Shown: piece by piece, positions 55,098 to 64,000 of the stretch | Layout of the letters: every line of letters starts with the position of its first letter | Position numbering within the stretch: position 1 is the first letter of the stretch | Source: Symmetrospora coprosmae | Lineage: Eukaryota; Basidiomycota; Cystobasidiomycetes; Symmetrosporaceae | Reading direction: 5' to 3' | Assembly (NCBI GenBank): GCA_008802785.1 | Contig: VUYT01000001.1 | Location: forward strand, 1,054,001 to 1,118,000 | Length of the DNA: 64,000 nt | Notes under the pieces: generated by a model | What the model saw: the letters and a program-made list of their open reading frames with translations, nothing else | The model's database searches: none | What the model was told of the DNA's origin: nothing | Program-made: the position numbers and the translations under genes

Positions 55098-57191
55098 ATG
55101 CCGCCCTATGGTTACTCTCTCCTCCCGTCACACTCGGTCCCCAACACGCCCGCAGAGGGATGGACACCGCACTTCGCCTCGACGAGCTCGGCTGCCGATG
55201 CCCGGCTGCCTGCACCGTCCATCCCACGACGCTCACTGAGGCATATCGTCCTCTGCTTCATCATCGCCCCTGCCGTCCTCCTCTTTGTCGGTCTGGCCGT
55301 CTTCAGCCATGGTGACCCATCCTCCACCGCAGCAGCAGTCGCCCGAGATGGCTATGGCTCAGTAACAGCACAGGACTGGCTGAAGGAGCACGGTCACTGG
55401 TGGGGAGGAGATTACACTGTTCCGAGAACAAGTCCATCGATTGCGACAGCGCCTGCGGCATCCTTGGACAATGTCGCTATGCCCAAAGGACTCCCGACAA
55501 CGCAGCTAGCGAGATGCGACCGCACCCTTCTCTACACCTTTGCCGGGTCGCACGGTCTCGCATCCGAGTATCTCATCTTCCTCCGAATAGCAATGCTCGC
55601 GAAGCACTACGACTACGCGCTCTTCATCGACGACTCGCGGTGGAACTACGGCAGGTGGACCGAGTGAGTCTATCCCAAGGTCAGGAGCACCTCTCTTGCA
55701 CAAGAACCTGCTAAGTGTTCTTCCCCCCTCAGCTACTTCCTGCCCATCCAGAACGACTGCACACCGCCCCCAGACGGTGAAATGCCCGTCTCGAACCGCA
55801 CAGTCATCGGGCACTCCCCCTCGGACCCGCCCCTCTCCCCCGCCGCCGGCTACCTGCCAGCCCACACACCCGCATGGGCGGCATCTCCGCACGTCGTATG
55901 GTCCTCTCGGCGGCTGGCCTACCTCGACGCGCTCTTCATGTCCGCCCTCGGTGTCGACCAGGCGCAGCTGCGCCAGCTGCACAACGAGGACATCATGCAG
56001 TTCCCGCCCGTTCGCCCACTTACTGCCGAGGCAACGGTCCCACTGGTGTTCAGAGACGCGTTCGGCCAGATGGCGGCTGAGGTCCGACACGTATGGCGCC
56101 TGAACCCAGTGATGGAAGAGCTCGCGAGGCAGAGCAGCGAGACTGTGGGGTGGAGCGCAGGGGAAGTGGGCGATGCGTCAGAGAGGGACGATGGCAACAA
56201 CGCACATCAGATCGTCATTGCAGCGCACGTCCGGTGAGCTCCGCGGTCCAGCTAGTCGGTCATGTCGGCAATCCAGTTCGAGGGCTGACCGGGCCACCAC
56301 CTTCGCACATACAGTCTCGGGGACAAGTCGACCGAAATGGCGCACTATGGTCCGCACGTCTTCCCAGAGCCGGCAGACAGCGACGAGCCACTCCACTCAG
56401 CTTGGACCAAGCACGCACAAGCTGCGAAAGCCTTGCTCGTCGGCACTCGAGTGCGAGAGCTTCAGCTCTCTAGCAATGCGTCGGACCCGGCTGAGCGCGC
56501 AGCTGGCGCGTTTGCGGGCACCGACGGTTCTTCCGTGCAAGCGACCGATGCTCTGCACGCCATCAGCGATGAAGAAGTGGATCACTACATGCAGGCCAGC
56601 TGGCAGGCTGTGCGGACCGCCGACCGACATAGTGCAGATAGTGCGGCCGCGATTGGCAGACGTAATGGCGCGCTGAAACCAGTCCTCATCATCATGAGTG
56701 ATGATGTGTCCGGGAAGGGTCTCAGCAAGTTCAGAGACCATCCTCTGGCGCACCGCTTCGACATCCTGCTGGGGCTGGACGATCCGCATGCTGCCGATAT
56801 CCGGCGGTCAACTAATAATGCTCAGCGAGGTGACAGCGACTCGGCGCCTATCGGGAGGCTGCATCGCCTCATGCGCCGAGCATTCGGGTCAAAGGCGCGC
56901 GCAGCAAAGCAGCGAGAGGCTCGCGAGCGCGAGGAAGCGGCCCGTCTGCTGCTCAAGCCAGGCTTTAACGAAGCGACCTTCAACAGCCTTGGCGCGGAGG
57001 AACGGGTCGCCCAGACGCGCTTGTTCCTCCGGGACCTCACGCTCCTCGCCCAGCGCACGGACGGCCTCGTCTTTACCGGGTCGAGCAACGTAGGCAGGCT
57101 CATGAGCCTTGTTGCGGGGTGCTCGAAGATGGAGGACGCGAGACTCAGAAGCACGGACGTGCGCTGGTTCCCGTCCGTTCGGTATCAGTGA
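55098..57191 (+). CDS. GT23-like (alpha-1,6-fucosyltransferase fold) type II membrane protein
   Basis: Exons 55098-55663, 55733-56233 and 56315-57191 give 647 residues. One membrane segment at about 50-69 (IVLCFIIAPAVLLFVGLAVF) makes it a type II Golgi-like protein. FAGSHGLASEYLIFLRIAML, then IVIAAHVRLGDKSTEMAHYG and DGLVFTGSSNVGRLMSLVAG resemble the donor-binding motifs of GT23/O-fucosyltransferase enzymes (HVRRTDK and FSSQVCR type strings in FUT8). The second-exon boundary falls within HVR|LGDK. A charged insert (KARAAKQREAREREE) sits before the last motif. Fold-level assignment; the true donor sugar and acceptor are not known. Together with the GT-like gene at 51354 it makes two candidate lumenal glycosyltransferases within 6 kb. 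Confidence 0.65.
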
Positions 57192-57377
57192 GCAGCTCCA
57201 GCAGTGGCAGTAGCATTCGCAGTCTATAGTCTTGTTGTTGCTGGACCGTCGTAACATCTTGACCACCACCAGCCGGCCTACGGCGGCTCCGGCGTCTTTG
57301 CGCAGCCGAACCTTAACCGCGCGAGCCGCTTGGGAGCAGGCCTACATATTAATCATCCTCAATCGGTCTGGGACGAT

Positions 57378-58263
57378 ATGGCTCCATCTGCGAAGGAGAT
57401 AGCAACGGAGCAAGTAACGGTGCGTGCGCTGCTCTCCTCCTTCACGTCCTTCGCAGCTCCTCGAGCCTGACGACCCTGCCTTCCGACGCACGTGCGCCTT
57501 GTCCGCACCACCACAGCGCACGCTCGAAGCTTGCACGGCCAGCTACTCCGGCTGGGTCTTTGAGGCGCTGCGTTTCGTCTCTGTCGACGTCGAAAATGTC
57601 GGCGTGCACACTCCTGCCGGCGAGGAAGAGCCACGACTGAAGCCGGAGAAGGGCAAGGCGCGCGCGACCGTCACGGTCGAGCTGGATGTCACGCCCGAGA
57701 TGACGAATCTCAGCGGGAATATGCACGGAGGGTGTACGGCCACCCTGCTCGACATGTGCGTGCTCGTATGATAGCGACTTGACCTCGCTGCTTGGCTTGG
57801 TCCGGTGCCGAGTTGGCTGGTGCGCGCGCGAGCTCGACTGACGCGGACATCTCCACAACCCGCACTGGCAGGGTGTCATCGCTGCCCCTCATCGCTCTCT
57901 CGGACCTCGAGACGTGGCGCTCGTCTGGCGTGTCGCAGAACTTCAACGTCCTCTTCCTGGCACCCATACCCAGCGGGTCCACCATCCGGATCATCACCTC
58001 GTCCATCACGGTTGGAAAGCGGTCTGCCGGTGCGTGTCGTATTCCACTTGCGCGAATGGAGAAGCTGACCCTCTGTACAGTTACCGAGTGCCGCTTCGTG
58101 GATTGCGCAACGGGCAAGATGCTGGCTTGCGGTGGGTGCGCGACTGCCTTGGCCGACGCCTCGTGCTCGCGCGCAACGGCTGAAGCGGGCACACCTGTCA
58201 GGCAATCACACCAAGGTCGAGCCTTTTGGCGGCAAGACTCGCGACAAGCAGAGCAAGCTGTAG
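57378..58263 (+). CDS. HotDog-fold acyl-CoA thioesterase (ACOT13/PaaI-like)
   Basis: Exons 57378-57419, 57457-57755, 57872-58029, 58081-58131 and 58202-58263 give 203 residues, somewhat longer than the about 140 of ACOT13. The diagnostic string is MTNLSGNMHGGCTATLLDM, the active-site helix region of the family, split by the second intron. Next come SDLETWRSSGVSQNFNVLFL and a C-terminal strand with AVTECRFVDCATGKMLACG and HTKVEPFGGK. Such enzymes hydrolyse acyl-CoA or related thioesters. The third exon would be lost if the long second intron were misread, since frames on both sides contain stops. Substrate unknown. Confidence 0.82.
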
Positions 58264-58549
58264 TTCCGCTCGTCCAGCGGATGTGGGGCGCTCAAATAGT
58301 AAAATACGGCTTGCGCCCTGTCATGCCCTCCCTGATCTGGTACAGCCGATGCATTGGCTATGAATATGTTTACATGGTGGCAGAAAAGGGCACATGGACG
58401 TCGATCTTGCCAAAGAGCATGAGGAATGTCAACAATGAGACTGTGAAACCGAAAGCGGGCTGCTGTGCCGAGCGCGGCAGCAAGGATGTTCAGCGTGGAG
58501 TCGCGCCTACCCGTCGCGTCTCCGGATAGACTTACCTCGAATGACGCTG

Positions 58550-60904
58550 TCAATGCTTCCAGGCCGCGCGATAAGCCTGCTTGTGTCTGGACAACTTGCG
58601 AGAGATGCGTGCCGCGAGCTTCCTGGCATTGGTGGTCGACCGCTCGCGAAGCTTGATGCAGTGCTTGCGCATGCGCCTCTGAGCACCAGTCCACTTCGCT
58701 CTGATTCTCTTGCTTGCTGCCAGAACACCTTCCGCGGGCGCACGCTTTGTCCCTTGTGCCTGTTGATGCAGGTGATGTGCATGTGCTCTCATTGCCGAGC
58801 TCCAGCCACCGATGTCGATGATGGCGTTGCTCGCGCTTTGTCGAGAAGACGCGTCTAGGGTGAGGTATGAGGTGAGATACGAGACGTAGGTGTCAACGCG
58901 GTCGCGGAGCCAGATGAGCAGCGCGTAAAGCTCGACACGGGGAAGGACGGTGAGGGCGGACTGGTTCAGAGCGAGGGGCAGCAAAAGGAGGTCGTCGGCC
59001 ACGGGTGTACCGTCCTGCTCGAAAGACTGATCCTCGTGTGGAGGCGACCCTGGCGACGCCAACTCTTCGGCAGGTCGCTCCTTCGCCCCTGATGCAAAGA
59101 GACTCTCCCAATTGCCTTCGAGCAACGGAAGGGTCTTCTCCGATGTCGCTATTGGCGATGTGCCTTTCAAGGCAAGCTCAGCGACTCGTCTCTTCGGTCT
59201 GACTGCGTCTTGATATGCGATAGCTGTCTCTTGCAGGTATCTGACGAGCTTCCGTGCCTTCTTCCGCTGATGCTGCGTGCCGACCCACCTCTGCTTCCGC
59301 GATGCTCGAGGCCGGAGCCGCCCTCTCGTAGACGAGGACAGGGACCCGCAGGTGCTGTTACGGTGAGCAGGGAGAGCAATGAGTGCGACTTGGGTATTCC
59401 TACGGTCTAGAGAGATTAATCCTGTATGGCCTTCACCGAGGGTGATCTCCCGTCCCTTGCCCTTGCGCGGACGCTTGCCTGCCGATCGCCAGGGCAGACA
59501 ATCTATGCCTGGTCCATCTTCTCCTCGCTTCGGCTTGACATGCTCGGGCTGCAGTTGAGCGAATCTGCGCAGTGGCAGACTAAGTGCAGACGAGACCGAA
59601 GAAAGAGTTGCCAGGCCATGGAGGACAGTTTCCGAAGAGTCCGACGATGCAGGTGGTAGCTCGTCTTTGGTCAAAGCCTCAGCCGCGGTCGCAACGTTGC
59701 GGGCCTGCGTGTGCCCAACTGAGCTGCTCTGCTCAGCAACGGTGCGAATTGGAGGCGTATCGACTGGCAAGGGTGCCGTGACAATAGTGAGGCCGGCTGG
59801 AAAGGTGGGCAGGGTAGATGGCACGAGAACCGCATCGCCTACGGCACTGCTTCGAGCCTTGACCTCGTGCTGACGAGCCAGCGCTTCAGACAGAACCGCA
59901 TTCGAAGCGTTGTACGTCACGCCCGCCCAGGCCACCACGATTCCGACCACCCCGAAGGTCAGGATTGTCGGCCAACATTGGCCGTGTCGAAGTGTCGTCA
60001 TGCGCATGCCATGACGAGCTGGTATATGCTTCTGATGGGCCGCGTCGCCTATGGTGTCGGATCGCTCGGAGGTACTGAAGCCAGCGGCGAGCTTGCGGAA
60101 GAATGCGGGCGGGCTGCTCGAGGCATCTGCAGGTGGCGTATCTATGCCGGACTGAGGGCGTGACTCGTCTGTCACATGCGACGTACTCGTCCCGACCTTC
60201 TTGTCGATAAACAGCGAGTCGGAAAGGGACGGTCGGGATTGGTGGGGTATGCGATGGACAGACCGGCTCGCCTTTCTTCCCTTCCGCTTCCTTGTGACAC
60301 TGCCACCAGTTGAGTCGATGATCGAAGCATCCTCCATCTCCATAAGCGTGTCATTGACTTCTACCTCGATGAAAGCATCGCTATGCACAGATGAGGCGAG
60401 TCCGAAGGGGGATGTCCCGTCCGACTGAGGATTCGGGAAGACGAGATCTCGGCTGGTGATGAGCGAAGTTCCCATGGGAGTTGTGTTGGCCGAGCAGATC
60501 GCGTCATCGCTCTTTGAAGACATGTACGTGCTTGCCGTGGGTGTGGAGAAGGCAGTGTCGCGCGCCTCGACGCTGTACTGCAGTTCGTCCACGTCGCGTC
60601 GTTCGGACAGACTCGGCGAAGGTGCAGTGTCCGAGCTGTTGTCGGCGCGGCAAAGGGGCTCGACGTGCACTACGGCGCTTGCGACCATGGACTGTGTGAT
60701 ATCTTCGAAGTCGTGACCCTCGCTCGACGTCCGCTTTCTGGGTCTGCCAGTCTCTGCATTCGCCTGACCCGCCTCATCCGCACCGTCGTCGTCAGAGGAT
60801 GGGTCGGAGACATCGGATAACCCTGCTAGTTCAGAGAGGCCGTCTTCGTCTAAGAGCGTGAAGGTGTCGGACAGCGCGGGCGATGGAGGTGGAGATCCGA
60901 CCAT
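58550..60904 (-). CDS. Single-pass membrane hypothetical protein
   Basis: Single-exon frame of 784 residues from the ATG at 60904 (MVGSPPPSPALSDTFTLLDE); the frame continues to another ATG at 60961, less likely because that extension is Arg/Leu-rich and poorly composed. About 330 residues of acidic, Ser-rich disordered sequence precede one hydrophobic helix, CWPTILTFGVVGIVVAWAG (about 320-340). The C-terminal half is basic with several helices (KQRWVGTQHQRKKARKLVRY, LPRVELYALLIWLRDRVDTY) and ends in a very Arg/Lys-rich tail. One-pass topology with two long sides suggests a tether or receptor, possibly on an internal membrane. No family recognised. Confidence 0.65.
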   Translation of the reverse strand: MVGSPPPSPALSDTFTLLDEDGLSELAGLSDVSDPSSDDDGADEAGQANAETGRPRKRTSSEGHDFEDITQSMVASAVVHVEPLCRADNSSDTAPSPSLSERRDVDELQYSVEARDTAFSTPTASTYMSSKSDDAICSANTTPMGTSLITSRDLVFPNPQSDGTSPFGLASSVHSDAFIEVEVNDTLMEMEDASIIDSTGGSVTRKRKGRKASRSVHRIPHQSRPSLSDSLFIDKKVGTSTSHVTDESRPQSGIDTPPADASSSPPAFFRKLAAGFSTSERSDTIGDAAHQKHIPARHGMRMTTLRHGQCWPTILTFGVVGIVVAWAGVTYNASNAVLSEALARQHEVKARSSAVGDAVLVPSTLPTFPAGLTIVTAPLPVDTPPIRTVAEQSSSVGHTQARNVATAAEALTKDELPPASSDSSETVLHGLATLSSVSSALSLPLRRFAQLQPEHVKPKRGEDGPGIDCLPWRSAGKRPRKGKGREITLGEGHTGLISLDRRNTQVALIALPAHRNSTCGSLSSSTRGRLRPRASRKQRWVGTQHQRKKARKLVRYLQETAIAYQDAVRPKRRVAELALKGTSPIATSEKTLPLLEGNWESLFASGAKERPAEELASPGSPPHEDQSFEQDGTPVADDLLLLPLALNQSALTVLPRVELYALLIWLRDRVDTYVSYLTSYLTLDASSRQSASNAIIDIGGWSSAMRAHAHHLHQQAQGTKRAPAEGVLAASKRIRAKWTGAQRRMRKHCIKLRERSTTNARKLAARISRKLSRHKQAYRAAWKH

Positions 60905-61678
60905 TGCGATGCGTGCGGGAAGAAGGAGGACGCGTGCGAAGATTCTGCTGTGGGTCCGCATGCACAGCTGTCAGTCCGACATGAAGCACATATGCCATTC
61001 GCTGGCTCGAGAAGAGCTCCTGCCCACGTACATCCTGCTACTCTTCGCTTGTTCCGTGTGAGTTGGCTAGCTAGTCGTCGGTGGCGGCGGCGTCACGGGA
61101 TCCCCGAACGGGTCGAAGCTGCACGCTAGAAACAGGAGACGATTGACGAGTTCAGCATTGTAGGATGGCGGCGCGGCTGTAATCCAAAGTATAGCATTCA
61201 CTGTGCGATAGTTTCCCTGCCTCTGCTGCCCGACCCGGATCAGTATGGCGCAGCTGCTGCGGGGGTGCAGGCTGGCAGCCCCGGCAGCCGTTATCGTCGA
61301 CGTTGCCAGTGCGGTGGGCGATACGCAACGCTGGCCTTATTGGACTGACTGGATGCACCTATTGGTAGGAAGGAAGGAGAGAGCTGCCGCCTGTGCTCTG
61401 ATGCCTAGTTCTCCGCTGGCCAAGTGTCCCGGTGCGAAGGTGCTCGGTGGTACCGGTGGTGGTGGTGGCGAGGGAGGAGACAAAGGAGAGAGTCGGGTCG
61501 GGAGCTACCCGTCGCTCATGCACCACGGCAGTCCCTCTCTCGGTAGTACATGGGTCAAGCATTGCATCTCAGCCGGCACAGGGAACTAGCTACATTGGCA
61601 ATTCGTTAGATCTTCGGGCTTTACTTCCATCATTCCGCGCATTACCTTGCATATTCCTCCCTTCTTCGGTTTGGCACA
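60905..61678. other. Spacer between two minus-strand orphans
   Basis: About 770 bases holding the promoter of the 58550-60904 gene and the 3' end of the 61679-63087 gene. A plus-strand frame at 61245-61589 is Gly-rich and lacks family motifs, so not called. Nothing else seen. Confidence 0.5.
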
Positions 61679-63087
61679 CTAAGCAGCAACGGCGTTAGAC
61701 CGCATGGCCGTCATACTCCTTCGCTTGCCGAGGACGTTGACCATCTGACGGGCGCACTCGATACGCTTTCCGTCCTCCTTTTCCGCGTTGACTACCGGAC
61801 TACAAGGCACAGAGGCCGACGTTCCCGCTGTCGACCTGACGCGGTTGGCCAGGAGTGCGTTTGGCCTGCTCTTGAGAACCCTGTCGAGCCGGTTCTCGCG
61901 TCTTGGTTCCGGGCTGGCCAGCGGCGAGGACGGCTCCGCTGGCTTAGCTGTCTCCGCAGCCAGGACTTCCAGGGTTTCCTCCTCGTTGTACCCCTCGTCC
62001 GTGACGACGGTCTTGACTGGTGAGATAGAAGGCACAGGCATGACGTGCCGGCGCTGCGACCACTCTCGAATCTGGTCGAGCGAGGGAAGCGATCCTGCCG
62101 AGACTGCGCGCCGGTGTCCGTGCGGGCCGTGCATAGCGCTTGTGCGAGTCGCGGCGAGCGCAGGACGCCGGCCAATGATTCTACGCTGCTGCTCTGCCGC
62201 CTCTTCTGGGCTTTGCGGCGGAGTGAGCAGGGAGCTTGTCTTCGATGCGGCAGCTTCATCCATGAATACCTCAGTAGCGTCGCCTACTTGCGGAATTGCG
62301 GTGAAGGCGCTCGAGCCGGAAGACGTAGGAGATGCCGGAGAGACGGTGACCGTGATCGGGGCAGGCGATATGGCTGCTCCTGCCCCGCCACCGAGATCAG
62401 CGCTAGTAGCAGTCAGTGCTGCCGTCTGGACTGCGGGAGGGGGGTAAATACAGTTAGGCAACACTCTACTTCTTCGAGCCACCACAAATGAGTCTACTCA
62501 CTCGACAGGAAGCGCTTCCTGTAGTTGCCAAAAGCTGCTCGCATGCCCATGTTCAGTTTGGGATCCTCGGCTGACATGACGCCGACGAGCGACCTCGAAG
62601 CTGCGCCTTGTGAGCTGGCTCGGGCGGTCCGACGCTTGCTTCCGACATGATAGTGACGTTCCTGCAACGTGGAAGGGAGCCCGAGTCCAAGTTGACTGAT
62701 GCCGGAGCGGCCGGTCGGAGAGGCAGCAAAAGCAGCCACCTCGGGCTCGGTCGGGGAGTTGACAACAGACGAGACCATGCGCTCCATCTGGTCGTCAATG
62801 TCATCGTCGTCGTCGTACTCGTCGGACGAGGATGCGGATGCGGACGATGAGTGTCGGGGCAGGATGCCCTCGACAGACTCGCCGCAGATTGGCGAGAGCG
62901 GGGTGGAGATGGCTGGAGCGAGTGCGAGAGGCGAGGTGTGCGCTGTCAGACGGGCGGTCCGCAGCCCTGCCGCAGTCGGAGAGGACTGGAGAGTGTACGA
63001 GCCGCGGATGCTCGAGATTGTCGGCGAGCGGAGGGTCGTGATGGGCGCCGGGGAGTCGAGGGAAAAGTGTCGGCGGTGGCGGAACAT
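61679..63087 (-). CDS. Ser/Pro-rich hypothetical protein, two exons
   Basis: Exons 63087-62502 and 62430-61679 (71-base intron, donor gtgagt, acceptor cccgcag) give 445 residues. Starts MFRHRRHFSLDSPAPITTL. Many Ser-Pro and Thr-Pro sites (SLDSP, TTLRSP, LQSSP, LLTPPQSP), an acidic run (DEYDDDDDIDDQ), NMGMRAAFGNYRKRFLS at the splice point, and SLPSLDQIREWSQRR. No known domain. The pattern (disordered, proline-directed phosphosites, basic clusters) is that of a regulated nuclear or cell-cycle protein, but this is only composition-based. Confidence 0.7.
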
Positions 63088-63815
63088 GATGTGCGGGTCG
63101 GGGACAGCCTGTCCAGCGAGTGCATACTGTCAGATATACTGCTGACCATCTGATCCCCCCTGCTTCGACTCGGCTGACGCGACTCACTTAGGAGAGACAC
63201 GTAGTGCAAGGGGAGGACCAGCCTGTGAGATGAGCGTTGGATGCGAGCTTGAAGGGAGCTGAAGGCCACCAGGGCTATCAGGTTCGTTCGGTACTGCGTT
63301 CGTGAAGAGGTCGTCGATGCGTATGTACTGCTGCTACTGCCACTGCTGCTTGCGGTACTGCTGTCGTGTCGGGGTGCGGTATCAAACCTTCAGCGAGATG
63401 GAGACGACACGAGAGGTGCCTGGAAACGAGAAACTGTCGACGTTGGATTGATGCAAGGTGCAGGAAGAATACAGGAAGAGGGAGGAGAGACGGAGGACGT
63501 AGGATGCGTCGTGAATGGATCACTGGTCACCTCACCCTCGCCTGCCTGCCTGCCTGCCTGCCCTTTGTGCCTGGATCAGTCGGAAGTCGACCAAGTTGGT
63601 GCCTTGCTCAAGGGGCGGGGCAATTTCAAGGTGGCGCGCGGCTTTGGAGGGTGCGCACTCCCCAAAAGCGCAAGGAGGCCAGCAAGTGAGGACGGTGGAA
63701 GGAAGGTGCGCTGATGGAGTAAAACAGCGTGTTGTAGAGTACATCCTTCCGCTGTACTGCTGGTCGACTGTAGCCGAACTGAAGCATGTGTGCCTTGGAT
63801 GAAGGAGTGCGCGCG
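63088..63815. other. Spacer with a CCTG microsatellite
   Basis: About 730 bases upstream of the 61679-63087 gene. It contains a perfect cctg repeat at 63541-63562. Short frames on both strands carry no family signal. Confidence 0.5.
63541..63562. repeat. CCTG tetranucleotide repeat
   Basis: Five to six perfect CCTG units in the spacer between the last two minus-strand genes. Confidence 0.85.
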
Positions 63816-64000
63816 TCATTGCGGGTCAGGCCCGACTTTAGGACCTGTACCGAGGACTAGATTGGGCAGGAGATGCCAGAAGGACTGGAGCCGGAGCAGA
63901 TTCCCATCGCGATGCGTACTGTGCTCGGCCAGATGTGACTCTCGCTGCTCTTGCTGTCGATGCAGCAGCTCTTTCGTAATGCTCTTGCCGGTGGAGATGG
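63816..64000 (-). CDS. 3' end of a gene cut by the right edge
   Basis: A minus-strand frame runs in from the right edge for 60 codons and stops at 63816-63818. It reads like a real C-terminus: GKSITKELLHRQQEQRESHL, then RLQSFWHLLPNLVLGTGPKV, with amphipathic helical composition. Neither strand alternative is as clean. Too little is visible to assign a family. It would be a third gene in a row on the minus strand. Confidence 0.4.
   Translation of the reverse strand, partial: ISTGKSITKELLHRQQEQRESHLAEHSTHRDGNLLRLQSFWHLLPNLVLGTGPKVGPDPQ

Noticed and set aside
62600-63153. Plus-strand frames opposite the 61679-63087 gene
   Set aside because: They are antisense to an exon that splices in phase and are simple-composition shadows.
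1-64000. CRISPR arrays, bacterial operons, IS elements, rRNA, tRNA or retroelement traces
   Set aside because: No regular repeat-spacer array, transposase, reverse transcriptase or integrase motif, long terminal repeat, or convincing tRNA box pair was seen. Microsatellites and short tandem repeats are the only repeats supported by eye.

Overview
This window is nuclear DNA from a fungus. It has dense, intron-rich protein genes, short GT-AG introns (mostly 37-120 bases, typical donor gtgagt), a GC-rich composition, and orthologues of RPB2, SMC5, XRCC2, APC2, RRP43 and ESS2. A C-X2-C-X6-C-X8-C-X2-C-X6-C zinc-cluster regulator confirms a fungus. Intron density and style suggest a basidiomycete, possibly Ustilaginomycotina, but that placement is an inference. 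I found no rRNA, tRNA, CRISPR array or transposon. Nearly all genes below were rebuilt by hand from splice sites. Every multi-exon model keeps phase and gives a length divisible by three, but none has transcript support.

Layout. Positions 1-8.4 kb hold four head-to-tail minus-strand paralogues: two with an F-box, two without. All share a middle helical segment, and the three complete copies end in the same Cys/His knuckle. Then comes a gene-poor 2.1 kb, a small secreted Cys-rich protein (10.6 kb), and a Ser-rich orphan (12.4-14.9 kb). The splicing factor ESS2 and an orphan follow on the minus strand, then the exosome subunit RRP43. SMC5 (17 exons, minus) and XRCC2 (plus) are divergent neighbours at 21.4-28.2 kb. 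From 28.5 to 34.7 kb lie four plus-strand BTB/POZ-like paralogues with shared intron positions. A Zn2Cys6 transcription factor and the cullin-like APC2 follow on the minus strand, and RPB2 runs divergently from APC2. From 46.5 to 51 kb are three endonuclease/exonuclease/phosphatase (EEP) paralogues: two secreted, one membrane-anchored. The last part holds a GT-like type II membrane protein, an MTQ1/HemK methyltransferase, a GT23-like fucosyltransferase candidate, a HotDog thioesterase and two orphans. A gene end is cut by the right edge.

Themes. Two local gene families look like adaptors for ubiquitin ligases (F-box for SCF, BTB for CUL3), and APC2 is itself a ligase scaffold. With the EEP cluster, this makes three separate tandem expansions in 64 kb. 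Housekeeping genes (RPB2, APC2, SMC5, XRCC2, RRP43) sit between them, so the expansions occur within ordinary core chromosome. Best leads: the F-box/Cys-knuckle family with its F-box-less members, the BTB array, the secreted EEP cluster, the SMC5/XRCC2 divergent pair and the 7-base microexon at the SMC5 Walker A motif.
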